Shown: positions 38,714 to 48,288, counted from the stretch's first letter. The stretch is DNA of 64,000 nt from Pseudalkalibacillus berkeleyi (GCF_021608225.1 NZ_JAKIJS010000001.1:992001-1056000); one strand, 5' to 3'. Made by a program: numbers and translations. Notes: a model not told the origin generated them from the sequence alone.

Positions 38714-39442
38714 GTGACCATTAAAACGGACCATCGTTTATTATATTTACAAGTAATAGATCGATTGAAACGGGATATTGAAGCAGGAATTTATGAAGAG
38801 GGTGAACGTCTCCCAAGTGAGTTCGAACTTTCGAAACAATTGGGTATCAGTAGAGCCACGCTTCGAGAAGCATTAAGAATACTTGAGGATGAAAATGTTG
38901 TTGTTAGGCGACATGGAGTTGGAACGTTCGTCCGTTCGAGAGCCGTGTTTTCATCTGGGATTGAAGAACTTTTCAGTGTGACTGAAATGATTGAACGTGG
39001 GGGCAAGAACCCCGGAACAATTTTTCTAACTTCTGAAAAGAGAGAAGTTAGGGAAGAGGATATGCAAAGATTTAACACAGATGAGGACGAACATTTAGTA
39101 GTTGTAGAGCGAGTTCGTACTGCTGATGGGAAACCAGTCGTCTATTGCTTAGATCAAATACCAGAAAAATTTATGCCAGTGAGTCAGAATACGACCGAAG
39201 AAGAATCCTTGTTCAATTTACTTGAAAAGGAATCAAACAGACGTGTTTTGTATGCGGTTACACACATTGAGCCAGTCGGTTTTCATGAGCGGATTTCAGA
39301 AATCCTTGATTGTCCACCAGAAGCATCACTCCTTGTACTGAAGCAAATGCATTACGACCAAAATGATAATCCAGTGTTGTATTCACTAAATTACTTCCGT
39401 GCAGACAAATTTGATTTCCATGTTGTCAGACGTCGGGTGTGA
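38714..39442 (+). CDS. nupR: GntR/HutC-family transcriptional regulator (NupR/YmfC)
   Basis: This 242-residue regulator has an N-terminal winged helix-turn-helix (about 8-75; [27 protein letters not shown]) and a C-terminal UTRA effector domain (about 95-240). Start is GTG 38714 behind gaggtgaagg. It occupies the place of B. subtilis ymfC next to spoIIIE. As I recall, YmfC was renamed NupR because it represses the guanosine transporter nupNOPQ, which in B. subtilis lies elsewhere. Here those four genes follow directly. The effector, probably a nucleoside or its phosphate, is inferred. Confidence 0.88.
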   Translation: MTIKTDHRLLYLQVIDRLKRDIEAGIYEEGERLPSEFELSKQLGISRATLREALRILEDENVVVRRHGVGTFVRSRAVFSSGIEELFSVTEMIERGGKNPGTIFLTSEKREVREEDMQRFNTDEDEHLVVVERVRTADGKPVVYCLDQIPEKFMPVSQNTTEEESLFNLLEKESNRRVLYAVTHIEPVGFHERISEILDCPPEASLLVLKQMHYDQNDNPVLYSLNYFRADKFDFHVVRRRV

Positions 39443-39543
39443 TACATTTACGAATTTAGGGGGGTGAGATTGGCAGGGAAGCTTCATCTGTATTAAACGT
39501 GTTCGATTAATATTTGTAATATATAAAGGGGGAAAATGAATTA

Positions 39544-40620
39544 ATGAAAAAGCGTTATGGATTTTTGATGTCAATGGTACTTGCAGCTGGAACATTACTT
39601 TCAGCATGTGGTAGTGACGATGCAGGATCAGGGGATACGGATAAGAAAGAAGATGACAAGTTCAAGGTTGCAATGGTAACTGACACTGGTGGAGTAGACG
39701 ATAAGTCTTTCAACCAATCAGCTTGGGAAGGTCTTCAAGAATTCGGTAAAGAAAATGACTTGAAAGAAAAAGAAGGGTACAACTATCTTCAGTCAAATGC
39801 TCAAAGTGACTATCGTCCGAACTTGAACAACTTAGTACGTCAAGGATATGATCTTGTATTTGGAATCGGCTTCTTAATGCAAGAAGACATCCAAAAAGTT
39901 GCAGAACAACAAAAGGATGCTCAATTTGCACTTGTAGATAGTGTTGTAGAATTAGATAACGTTGCAAGTATTACTTTTAAAGAACATCAAGGATCTTTCC
40001 TAGTAGGACTTGTAGCTGGACTTCAATCAAAGACGAACAAAATCGGATTTATCGGTGGAGTAGATAGTGCTTTAATTAAGAAGTTTGAAAACGGTTTCAA
40101 GGCTGGGGTACTAACTGCAAACCCAGATGCTGAAGTATTTGTACAATATGCTGGAGACTTCAACGACGCTGCTAAAGGTACAACAATCGCTGCTACTTTC
40201 TATGGTAAAGGTGCAGACGTAATTTATCATGCTGCAGGTGGAACAGGTTCAGGTGTATTTACAGAAGCAATTAACCGTAAAAAGAACGGTGAAGATGTAT
40301 GGGTTATCGGTGTTGACCGTGACCAATTTGCTGAAGGAATCTATGACAAAGCTGAAAACAAGAGTGTAACCCTAACTTCAATGGTTAAACGAGTAGACAC
40401 TGCAGTTTTAGAAGTTTCTAAACAAACTAAAGAAGGTAACTTCCCAGGTGGAGAGGTTGTAGAATTCGGTCTTGAAGAAGACGGAGTTGGAATTGCTCCA
40501 ACGGAAGATAACGTATCTGAAGAAGCACTTAAAATGGTAAAAGAATATAAAGAGAAAATTGTCGCTGGAGATGTAGAAGTACCAATGACAGACGATGAGT
40601 TCGCTTCATTTAATAAATAA
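39544..40620 (+). CDS. nupN: BMP-family nucleoside-binding lipoprotein
   Basis: This 358-residue protein is the substrate-binding component of a nucleoside ABC importer. It has a lipoprotein signal peptide with lipobox LLSAC (Cys22) followed by an Asp/Gly/Ser-rich tether. The BMP domain has VAMVTDTGGVDDKSFNQSAW at its start, IGFIGGVDSALIKKFENGFKAG, and HAAGGTGSGVFTEA. It starts at ATG 39544 about ten bases after aaaggggg. A hairpin terminator follows, which probably lets only part of the transcripts continue into nupOPQ, giving an excess of binding protein. Guanosine or a purine nucleoside as substrate is inferred from homology. Confidence 0.93.
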   Translation: MKKRYGFLMSMVLAAGTLLSACGSDDAGSGDTDKKEDDKFKVAMVTDTGGVDDKSFNQSAWEGLQEFGKENDLKEKEGYNYLQSNAQSDYRPNLNNLVRQGYDLVFGIGFLMQEDIQKVAEQQKDAQFALVDSVVELDNVASITFKEHQGSFLVGLVAGLQSKTNKIGFIGGVDSALIKKFENGFKAGVLTANPDAEVFVQYAGDFNDAAKGTTIAATFYGKGADVIYHAAGGTGSGVFTEAINRKKNGEDVWVIGVDRDQFAEGIYDKAENKSVTLTSMVKRVDTAVLEVSKQTKEGNFPGGEVVEFGLEEDGVGIAPTEDNVSEEALKMVKEYKEKIVAGDVEVPMTDDEFASFNK

Positions 40621-40645
40621 TTAGAACTTTTATAGAGCTACTAAC

Positions 40646-40678
40646 AAAGGCTGGTAGGAATACTGGCCTTTCTTTTTG
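40646..40678 (+). terminator. Hairpin between nupN and nupO
   Basis: AAAGGCTGGTA (40646-40656) pairs with TACTGGCCTTT (40661-40671), two wobbles, loop GGAA, followed by CTTTTTG. It probably acts as a partial terminator within the operon. Confidence 0.8.
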
Positions 40679-40861
40679 TAGCAGGTATGGTATTCCAAGT
40701 TGCTTGCGATTTCTAAGTGTAATTAGTTCTTGGGTGTAACAAGGGAAGTTTCAGACGGATATAGCTTTCCTTGCTACACTCAAGAAAAGGGGAGCAACAC
40801 TCAATCAGAATCATACTTGAGGTCAAAAGGAATTGAACAACAGGTGTAGGGGTGAATACAA

Positions 40862-42388
40862 ATGGATTATGTCATTGAAATGCGGGAAATCCGCAAAGAA
40901 TTTCCAGGCATCGTAGCAAACGATAATGTTACTTTACAAGTTCAAAAAGGGGAAATCCATGCACTTTTGGGAGAAAACGGTGCTGGCAAATCCACATTAA
41001 TGAATGTGCTGTTCGGACTGTATCAACCGGAAAAAGGTGAGATTAGGGTTCGGGGGGAGAAGGTTGACATTACCGATCCTAATATTGCTAACAATCTTGG
41101 GATTGGAATGGTACATCAGCATTTTATGCTCGTCGAGAATTTCACAGTAACGGAGAATATCATTCTTGGACAAGAACCGAAGAATCGTGGACAAGTTGAT
41201 ATTAAGAAAGCTGCAAAAAAAGTTGAAGAAATTTCTAGACAGTATGGACTTCGCGTTGATCCATACGCAAAGATAGAAGATATTTCAGTCGGAATGCAGC
41301 AACGTGTTGAAATTTTGAAGACGCTCTACCGTGGTGCAGATATTCTTATATTAGATGAACCGACTGCAGTACTTACACCACAGGAAATTAAAGAACTTAT
41401 TCAAATTATGAAAAGACTCATAGCTGAAGGCAAATCAATCATTTTAATTACCCATAAATTAAAAGAGATTATGGAAGTTTGTCACCGATGCACCGTTATC
41501 CGTAGAGGAAAGGGAATCGGTACAGTTGATGTTGCGAATACAAACAGAGATGAATTGGCATCAATGATGGTTGGTCGTGATGTATCTTTTACAACTGAAA
41601 AAGAACCAGGCCATCCTAAACAAACAGTATTAGAAATTAAAGACCTTGTAGTTAAAGATGCAAGAGGTGTTAGTGCAGTAAATGATCTAAGTCTATCGGT
41701 CAGAGCAGGTGAAATCATTGGTATTGCTGGAGTCGATGGAAATGGCCAGTCTGAATTAATCGAAGCAATTACAGGATTGAGAAAGTCAACAAGTGGGTCA
41801 ATTTCATTAAACGGTAAGGAAATTACCAACCATAAACCACGGAAAGTAACCGAAGCTGGCGTAGGACATATTCCACAAGATCGTCATAAACATGGACTTG
41901 TCCTCGACTTTTCGATTGGGGAAAATATGGTATTACAAACCTATTACCAAGAGCCATTCTCCAAGTTTAATCAGCTGAAAATTTCAAATATTTTTGATAA
42001 GGCTAAAGCTCTTATTGAACAATTTGATGTCCGTACACCAAGTGTTCATACAGAAGCACGTGCGCTCTCTGGAGGAAACCAACAAAAAGCGATTATTGCT
42101 AGAGAAGTTGATCGCAGTCCGGACTTGTTAATTGCAGCACAACCGACTCGAGGACTAGATGTTGGTGCAATAGAATTTATTCATTCAAAGCTTATTCAAG
42201 AACGTGATGCTAACAAAGCGGTATTGTTAATTTCATTTGAACTTGAGGAAGTCATGAACGTTAGTGATCGCATTGCTGTCATATACGAAGGAAAGATCGT
42301 TGCGATTGTTGATCCGAAAGAAGTTACAGAGCAAGAGCTCGGATTACTCATGGCAGGTTCGAAACAATCAGAGAAGGGGGAAGAATAG
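40862..42388 (+). CDS. nupO: Nucleoside ABC transporter ATP-binding protein
   Basis: This 508-residue protein contains two ABC ATPase domains in tandem, as in ribose/nucleoside importers. The first has GENGAGKST and LILDEPTAVLT with ISVGMQQRVEI as signature. The second has a degenerate Walker A (GVDGNGQSE, lacking the GKS/T lysine) but a good signature LSGGNQQKA and AAQPTRGLDVG. Such asymmetry is normal in this family. It starts at ATG 40862 behind gtaggggtg. The stop abuts the GTG of nupP. Confidence 0.95.
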   Translation: MDYVIEMREIRKEFPGIVANDNVTLQVQKGEIHALLGENGAGKSTLMNVLFGLYQPEKGEIRVRGEKVDITDPNIANNLGIGMVHQHFMLVENFTVTENIILGQEPKNRGQVDIKKAAKKVEEISRQYGLRVDPYAKIEDISVGMQQRVEILKTLYRGADILILDEPTAVLTPQEIKELIQIMKRLIAEGKSIILITHKLKEIMEVCHRCTVIRRGKGIGTVDVANTNRDELASMMVGRDVSFTTEKEPGHPKQTVLEIKDLVVKDARGVSAVNDLSLSVRAGEIIGIAGVDGNGQSELIEAITGLRKSTSGSISLNGKEITNHKPRKVTEAGVGHIPQDRHKHGLVLDFSIGENMVLQTYYQEPFSKFNQLKISNIFDKAKALIEQFDVRTPSVHTEARALSGGNQQKAIIAREVDRSPDLLIAAQPTRGLDVGAIEFIHSKLIQERDANKAVLLISFELEEVMNVSDRIAVIYEGKIVAIVDPKEVTEQELGLLMAGSKQSEKGEE

Positions 42389-43444
42389 GTGAAACTGCAA
42401 AAGTTATTATTTAAACTCAGTGTTCCAGTCATAGCAGTTGCCCTTGGCCTTCTCGTCGGTGGGATCATCATGCTTACAAGCGGTTATGAGCCGATTAAAG
42501 CCTACACCGCACTATTTAGTGTCATTTTTACGGATTCTTACTTTATCGGTGAGACAGTCCGTCAAATGACGCCATTGATTTTATCAGGTCTTGCAGTCGC
42601 ATTTGCTTTTAGAACAGGCTTATTTAACATTGGAGTAGAAGGTCAACTTCTGGTCGGATGGCTCGCGTCTGTTTATGTAGGAATTGCTGTTGAAGGTTTG
42701 CCTGCTTTCATCCATATACCACTTGCTATCTTGGCAGGTGCTTTAGCAGGTGCGTTATGGGGACTTGTTCCAGGGTATTTGAAGGCAAAATTCATGGTCC
42801 ATGAGGTTATTACAACGATCATGATGAACTATGTTGCGTTACACGTAACAAACTCAATTATCCGCTCTTATTTACTTGCACCAGGTGAAAGAACGGAAGA
42901 AATTCAATCCTCTGCATCTTTATCGTCCATGTTTTTGCAGGAAATAACGGACTTTTCTCGATTACATTATGGCATTGTTGTTGCTATATTAGGTGCAATC
43001 GTCATGTGGTATTTACTATGGAAAACAACAACTGGTTATGAGCTGCGTGCTGTTGGATTTAACCAACATGCATCCAATTATGCTGGCATAAATGTATCAA
43101 AAAATATTATTTTATCTATGTGTATTTCTGGAGCATTTGCAGGTGTTGCAGGTGCGATGGAAGGGCTCGGTACCTACCAGTATATGACTATCAATGCAGC
43201 CTTTACAGGTGTTGGTTTTGATGGCATCGCTGTTGCGTTACTTGGTGCAAATAGTGCAATCGGAATTATTCTAGCTGCAGGCTTGTTCGGTGGGTTGAAG
43301 ATAGGGGCATTGAATATGCAAGCCGTCGCTCAAGTTCCGCCTGAATTGATAACAATCGTTATTGCATTAATCATATTCTTCGTTGCATCAAGCTATCTTG
43401 TGCATTGGTTACGAAATCGAATTAATAGAAGGGGGAAAATTTAG
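42389..43444 (+). CDS. nupP: Nucleoside ABC transporter permease
   Basis: This 351-residue integral membrane protein has about eight to ten hydrophobic segments and the BPD_transp_2 family segment TGLFNIGVEGQLLVGWLASV. It also has the cytoplasmic coupling region ELRAVGFNQHASNYAGINVSK. It starts at GTG 42389, immediately after the nupO stop. The aaggggg ribosome binding site lies in the end of nupO. It forms the transmembrane heterodimer with nupQ. Confidence 0.93.
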   Translation: MKLQKLLFKLSVPVIAVALGLLVGGIIMLTSGYEPIKAYTALFSVIFTDSYFIGETVRQMTPLILSGLAVAFAFRTGLFNIGVEGQLLVGWLASVYVGIAVEGLPAFIHIPLAILAGALAGALWGLVPGYLKAKFMVHEVITTIMMNYVALHVTNSIIRSYLLAPGERTEEIQSSASLSSMFLQEITDFSRLHYGIVVAILGAIVMWYLLWKTTTGYELRAVGFNQHASNYAGINVSKNIILSMCISGAFAGVAGAMEGLGTYQYMTINAAFTGVGFDGIAVALLGANSAIGIILAAGLFGGLKIGALNMQAVAQVPPELITIVIALIIFFVASSYLVHWLRNRINRRGKI

Positions 43445-44407
43445 ATGGATCTCATGCAAATTTTAGGCATCATCATACCGACAGCCATCTTTGCGGCTGC
43501 CCCCCTTATATTAACTGCATTAGGTGGTGTGTTCAGTGAACGTTCTGGTGTCGTTAACATTGGTCTAGAAGGATTAATGATGATGGGAGCGTTCATAGGA
43601 GCTGTATTTACTTTTTATGGCGAGACGTGGGGATTCGGAAGTGCATCCCCGTGGTTCTCATTCGTCATGGCGATCTTAATTGGAGCAATTTTCTCTTTAC
43701 TGCATGCAGTTGCGAGTATCACTTTTAAAGCCGACCAAGTAGTAAGTGGTGTGGCTCTAAACTTTCTTGCAGCAGGTCTAACAATCTTCTTAGTAAAGAA
43801 AATTTTCGATGCTGGACAAACACCTTACTTGAACGAAAGAATTTTCAAGTCGGATGTCCCACTTCTTTCTGATATACCGATTATTGGACCTTTATTATTC
43901 GGCAAGGCATACGTCACATCTTATGTTGCGATTGCTCTCGCATTTGTCGTTTGGTTTATCATCTTCAAGACACCATTCGGTCTCCGTCTAAGAGCTGTAG
44001 GAGAACATCCGATGGCTGCTGATACGATGGGGGTCAATGTGACTAAAATGCGTTACATTGCAGTCATGCTAAGTGGTGCTTTCGCAGGTCTAGGTGGAGC
44101 AGTTTATGCAACGTCCATTAGTGGAAACTTCACACACTCAACGATTGCTGGTCAAGGGTTCATGGCTTTAGCAGCGATGATTTTTGGGAAGTGGCATCCG
44201 TTAGGCGCACTTGGTGCTGCTTTATTCTTTGGACTTGCTCAATCCCTTAGTATTACGGGACAACAAATACCATTGCTCAAGGAAATTCCACATGTGTTCT
44301 TATTAATCTCACCATATGTTCTAACGATCCTTGCCCTTGCAGGTTTTGTTGGGCGGGCAGACGCACCAAAAGCAATCGGTAAGCCTTACGAAAAAGGAAA
44401 ACGGTAA
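43445..44407 (+). CDS. nupQ: Nucleoside ABC transporter permease
   Basis: This 320-residue permease is a paralogue of nupP: ERSGVVNIGLEGLMMMGAFIGAV and the coupling segment GLRLRAVGEHPMAADTMGVNV are matched between the two. About eight hydrophobic segments are visible. Its ATG directly follows the nupP stop, with gaagggggaaa as ribosome binding site. A strong terminator ends the nupNOPQ unit. Confidence 0.93.
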   Translation: MDLMQILGIIIPTAIFAAAPLILTALGGVFSERSGVVNIGLEGLMMMGAFIGAVFTFYGETWGFGSASPWFSFVMAILIGAIFSLLHAVASITFKADQVVSGVALNFLAAGLTIFLVKKIFDAGQTPYLNERIFKSDVPLLSDIPIIGPLLFGKAYVTSYVAIALAFVVWFIIFKTPFGLRLRAVGEHPMAADTMGVNVTKMRYIAVMLSGAFAGLGGAVYATSISGNFTHSTIAGQGFMALAAMIFGKWHPLGALGAALFFGLAQSLSITGQQIPLLKEIPHVFLLISPYVLTILALAGFVGRADAPKAIGKPYEKGKR

Positions 44408-44412
44408 CTTTT

Positions 44413-44444
44413 AGAGAACTTCTCTTTATGAGGGGTTCTCTTTT
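44413..44444 (+). terminator. Terminator after nupQ
   Basis: AGAGAACTTCTC (44413-44424) pairs with GAGGGGTTCTCT (44430-44441), two wobbles, loop TTTAT, followed by TTT. Confidence 0.85.
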
Positions 44445-44571
44445 ACTTATTCCTACAGTAAATTTATACTTACGTCACATGGAGGTAATCCCACCTCTAT
44501 AACGATGAAAGTGTTCATGAATCAGCATTTAATCGGGTAAGCTAATAAAAAAAGAAGGAGAGGTCTACTAT

Positions 44572-45855
44572 ATGACGAAAACGAAAGCTCCAAGAGTCAT
44601 CCCATTTGATGGATATACACTTCATCTCATTGAAACTGAAAAATATAAGACGACTACATTTTCCATACAGATCAAACGAAAGATAGAAGAAAAGGACGTT
44701 ACGAAACGTGCACTTCTTTCACAAGTGTTGAAAGCTGGGACAAAATCCTATCCATCCTCGTTACATATTCACAGGTTATTAGAGGAAATGTATGGAGCAG
44801 GATTTGTTACATCTGTAGGGAAGAAAGGCGAATATCAAATTATTACAATCCGCATGGACGTTTCAAATGAGAAGTTTCTGTTAGACCAAACTCCTCTACT
44901 TGAACAGTCTTTATCTTTTTTGGCAGAAGTTCTTCTTCATCCATTGAACGATGGAAACAAATTTGAAGAGTCAAATGTAAATAAAGAAAAAAGAGTACTT
45001 AAGCAGAAAATACAGTCGATTTATGATGACAAAATGCGATTTGCAAATAAAAGACTCATTGAAGAAATGTTCAAAGGAAATCGATATGCATTGCATGCCT
45101 TCGGTAACGAAGAAGAGGTAGATTCCATTACGTCAGAAGAGCTTTTTGCGTATTATCAAGATGTCATAGAGCATGATGAAATAGACATTTACGTAGTTGG
45201 TGATATAGATGGAGACCGAGTTATGGAAACGTTTGAATCCAAATTTCCTTTATCTACGAGAAACCATGATCACAATCCGTCAGTACCACCACTGAACAGG
45301 AAAGAGAAAGAAAAAGTAATCTATGATGAGCAGGACGTTAAACAAGGTAAACTTCATATGGGGTACCGTACGTCGATTACCTTTTCTGATCCAGAGTATT
45401 TCGCTGTACAAGTGTTTAACGGTATATTTGGAGGTTTCTCTCATTCAAAGCTGTTTATTAATGTGCGAGAGAAAGCGAGCCTTGCTTACTATGCAGTTTC
45501 TAGAATCGAGAGCCATGTCGGAGCAATTTTCGTCATGTCAGGAATAGAATTCAAGAATTATGATCAAGCAGTGTCTATCATCCGAGAACAAATGGATAAA
45601 ATGAAGAATGGAGATATTTCTGTTGGAGAGCTCGAGCAAACAAAGGAAATGCTCAGGAATCAAATTCTAGAATCTGTTGATAACCCAAATAGTTGGGTGG
45701 ATTTATTATACAACTCTAAGATGTCAGGAGTAGAGCGATCAATAGATGATTGGCTTGAAGGAATTCAGGCTGTAACGATGGAGGATGTAATTGATGCAGC
45801 TGCAACCATTTCTTTAGATACGATCTATTTCCTGAAAGGGGAGGGTCAAGAATGA
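44572..45855 (+). CDS. ymfF: M16-like peptidase homologue YmfF (EF-P modification-associated)
   Basis: This 427-residue M16-fold protein lacks the HxxEH zinc motif: the corresponding segment reads RALLSQVLKAGTKSYPS. It is therefore probably the non-catalytic partner of the next gene, as in two-subunit M16 proteases. The C-terminal half keeps VFNGIFGGFSHSKLFINVREKASLAYYAVSR. The pair is annotated elsewhere as associated with 5-aminopentanol modification of elongation factor P. It starts at ATG 44572 behind gaaggagagg. Its stop overlaps ymfH (ATGA). Confidence 0.92.
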   Translation: MTKTKAPRVIPFDGYTLHLIETEKYKTTTFSIQIKRKIEEKDVTKRALLSQVLKAGTKSYPSSLHIHRLLEEMYGAGFVTSVGKKGEYQIITIRMDVSNEKFLLDQTPLLEQSLSFLAEVLLHPLNDGNKFEESNVNKEKRVLKQKIQSIYDDKMRFANKRLIEEMFKGNRYALHAFGNEEEVDSITSEELFAYYQDVIEHDEIDIYVVGDIDGDRVMETFESKFPLSTRNHDHNPSVPPLNRKEKEKVIYDEQDVKQGKLHMGYRTSITFSDPEYFAVQVFNGIFGGFSHSKLFINVREKASLAYYAVSRIESHVGAIFVMSGIEFKNYDQAVSIIREQMDKMKNGDISVGELEQTKEMLRNQILESVDNPNSWVDLLYNSKMSGVERSIDDWLEGIQAVTMEDVIDAAATISLDTIYFLKGEGQE

Positions 45856-47144
45856 TGAAAGAGATTTACTTTGATCAATTACAAGAAACACTTTACTCGG
45901 AAACGCTAGAGAATGGATTGCAAGTATATATCCTACCCAAAAAAGGGTTCAATAAGACGTATGCGACTTTTACTACAAAATACGGCTCGGTAGACAATCA
46001 TTTCACTCCACTTGGAGCAAGCGAGCCGGTGAAAGTACCTGATGGAATCGCCCACTTCCTAGAGCATAAACTGTTTGAAAAGGAAGATCGAGATGTCTTC
46101 CAAGATTTCAGTAAACAAGGTGCATCAGCAAATGCCTTCACATCATTTACGCGGACTGCATATTTGTTTTCAAGTACAACAAATGTTCAACAAAACTTGG
46201 AAACGTTAATGGATTTTGTTCAAGCTCCATATTTCACTGAAGAAACAGTCGAGAAAGAGAAAGGCATCATCGGTCAAGAAATTGAGATGTATGATGATAA
46301 TCCAGATTGGCGTGTATATTTCGGTGTGATTGAAAATATGTTCCACCATCACCCAGTTAAAATTGATATTGCAGGGACCGTTTCTTCAATTTCTGATATT
46401 ACGAAAGATGATCTGTATACGTGTTATGAAACGTTCTACCATCCGAGCAACATGTTGCTGTTCGTTGTTGGAAATATAGACCCACCGGAAATAATGAAAT
46501 TTATTAAATCTAATCAATCGGCAAAGGAATTTGAGCCCCCATCAAAGATTGAGCGGTATTTTGATAATGAACCACCTGAAGTCGCAAAGAAAAAGTCTGT
46601 GATCAAAATGACTGTACAGACACCGAAGTGTATGGTTGGCTACAAACAAGCTAGTCCAGGTCGTTTCGGAGACGAGAGATTAAAGTATGAACTGGGCATG
46701 AACCTACTTTTAGATTACCTCTTCGGCCAAAGTTCAACGAACTATGAGTCCTTGTACAGTGAAGGGTTGATTGATCAGTCATTTTCATTCGATTACACTG
46801 AAGAAACAGATTTTGGTTTCTCACTTCTAGGTGGGGATACGACTGATCCAGACTTGTTAGCCGAACGAATCACTGAAATGATTGAAGCGGAAAAGACAAA
46901 AGGAATTGACAGTAGTGCTATCGATCGTTTAAAGAAGAAGAAAATCGGTAGCTTCCTACGATCGATGAATTCACCTGAATATATCGCAAACCAATTTACA
47001 CGGTTTCAATTTGGAGATATGAACTTGTTTAATGTCGTGGAAATGTATGACAAAATCACGATTAAGGACTTAGAGAATATCCTTCTGGAACACTTTAATC
47101 CAAAGGCATTCACTAGCTGTCAAGTACGACCGAAAAAGGCATGA
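45852..47144 (+). CDS. ymfH: M16-family peptidase YmfH (EF-P modification-associated)
   Basis: This 430-residue M16 peptidase has an intact zinc motif HFLEH (68-72) and the downstream ligand region EKEKGIIGQEIEMYDDNPD. It is the probable catalytic subunit paired with YmfF. ATG 45852 is six bases after ggggaggg; a second ATG follows directly. Overlap with ymfF indicates coupled translation and a fixed ratio. Substrate unknown. Linkage with ymfI points to EF-P modification, which is inference from the B. subtilis system. Confidence 0.93.
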   Translation: MMKEIYFDQLQETLYSETLENGLQVYILPKKGFNKTYATFTTKYGSVDNHFTPLGASEPVKVPDGIAHFLEHKLFEKEDRDVFQDFSKQGASANAFTSFTRTAYLFSSTTNVQQNLETLMDFVQAPYFTEETVEKEKGIIGQEIEMYDDNPDWRVYFGVIENMFHHHPVKIDIAGTVSSISDITKDDLYTCYETFYHPSNMLLFVVGNIDPPEIMKFIKSNQSAKEFEPPSKIERYFDNEPPEVAKKKSVIKMTVQTPKCMVGYKQASPGRFGDERLKYELGMNLLLDYLFGQSSTNYESLYSEGLIDQSFSFDYTEETDFGFSLLGGDTTDPDLLAERITEMIEAEKTKGIDSSAIDRLKKKKIGSFLRSMNSPEYIANQFTRFQFGDMNLFNVVEMYDKITIKDLENILLEHFNPKAFTSCQVRPKKA

Positions 47145-47152
47145 TATAAAAG

Positions 47153-47187
47153 AAGCTTGAGGCTGACTTAATCGTCAGTCTCTGCTT
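47153..47187 (+). terminator. Hairpin between ymfH and ymfI
   Basis: GAGGCTGAC (47159-47167) pairs with GTCAGTCTC (47174-47182), extended outward by AAGC (47153-47156) and GCTT (47184-47187). There is no good T tract, so termination may be partial. Confidence 0.55.
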
Positions 47188-47214
47188 GTGTAAATTTGTT
47201 AAGGAGGGGAGCTT

Positions 47215-47937
47215 ATGAAGCGGTATGCTTTAGTCACAGGTGCTAGCGGTGAAATCGGAGTTGCAATTGCAAGAGAATTGGCAAGCCAAGGGTTCAATCT
47301 GTATCTTCACTATTATCAAAACAAACAATCCGTAGAAAAACTACAAATGGAGCTTTCTTCTATTGTTGAATGTCAATTAGTCCAAGCAAATCTCGCTGTC
47401 CCTGAAGGACCTTCTGAATTAATTACACAACTACAAAAGCCAGTTGACGTACTCGTCTACAATTGTGGTAGCTCTCATACTGGATTAATGACGGATGTTT
47501 CTTCTAAAGAATTAGACAGTATGGTGCAATTACAATTGAAAAGCCCATTTCAATTGCTTCAACTTATCATTCCCGAAATGGTGTCACGAAAAAGTGGATC
47601 TGTCGTCTTAATCACCTCGATTTGGGGTCAGACTGGAGCATCTTGTGAGGTGCTCTATTCAATGGTTAAGGGTGGTATGAATACGATGGTAAAAGCGTTG
47701 TCCAAAGAACTCGCCCCTAGTAATATACGGGTGAATGCAGTAGCGCCTGGCATTATTGCGACAAAGATGAATGAACAATTATCTGAAGAAGAACTCGAAG
47801 CGGTTTCTGACGACATTCCAATTGGTCGTTTAGGTCTCCCTGAAGAAGTTTCTGATGCTGTTGGGTATTTAATTTCTCGCAAGTCCTCCTATATTACAGG
47901 ACATATTTTACCAGTAAACGGAGCTTGGTATTGTTAG
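47215..47937 (+). CDS. ymfI: SDR-family oxidoreductase YmfI (EF-P 5-aminopentanone reductase)
   Basis: This 240-residue short-chain dehydrogenase has TGASGEIGVAIA (cofactor loop), NCGSSHTG, the catalytic serine in LITSIWGQTGA, YSMVK as the Tyr-x3-Lys pair, and RVNAVAPGIIATKMN. In B. subtilis YmfI reduces the 5-aminopentanone group on EF-P lysine to 5-aminopentanol, which supports translation of polyproline and swarming motility. A fatty-acid 3-ketoacyl reductase role is the alternative by sequence, but the gene context favours YmfI. It starts at ATG 47215 behind aaggagggg. Confidence 0.88.
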   Translation: MKRYALVTGASGEIGVAIARELASQGFNLYLHYYQNKQSVEKLQMELSSIVECQLVQANLAVPEGPSELITQLQKPVDVLVYNCGSSHTGLMTDVSSKELDSMVQLQLKSPFQLLQLIIPEMVSRKSGSVVLITSIWGQTGASCEVLYSMVKGGMNTMVKALSKELAPSNIRVNAVAPGIIATKMNEQLSEEELEAVSDDIPIGRLGLPEEVSDAVGYLISRKSSYITGHILPVNGAWYC

Positions 47938-48014
47938 AGGAAATGCATGTATATTTTTGATGTAAAGTGACATGATAAGGCGTGAACGATTTTAATTTCT
48001 AGGAGGGACTACAC

Positions 48015-48278
48015 ATGTCTGTTCTTGATAACTGGGATGAATGGAAAGGATTTCTCGGAAGCCGTTTGCGCCATGCTGAAGAAAAAGGGATGAAAGGTGG
48101 AGCGATTACAGAAATCGCCACCGAAATCGGAGGATATCTTGCTGAGCAAGTCGAACCGAAAAATGCCGAAGAGAAAGTTCTAGCCGATCTATGGAACGTA
48201 GCATCTGAAGAAGAGCGCCACTCCATAGCAAGTATGATGGTCAAGCTAGTTGATGGCAGAGACCGAGACGAAGAATAA
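48015..48278 (+). CDS. ymfJ: DUF3243 family protein YmfJ
   Basis: An 87-residue, charged helical protein starting MSVLDNWDEWKGFLGSRLRHAEEKGM, with IATEIGGYLAEQVEPKNAEEKVLADLW, as in the DUF3243/YmfJ family. ATG 48015 follows ctaggaggg. Function unknown. Its position between ymfI and ymfK is the conserved order. Confidence 0.9.
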   Translation: MSVLDNWDEWKGFLGSRLRHAEEKGMKGGAITEIATEIGGYLAEQVEPKNAEEKVLADLWNVASEEERHSIASMMVKLVDGRDRDEE

Positions 48279-48288
48279 ACGAAGGAAT

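Noticed and set aside
39443-39543. Purine riboswitch upstream of nupN
   Set aside because: The 100-base gap lacks the conserved three-way junction segments of purine riboswitches; only a weak promoter-like sequence is visible.
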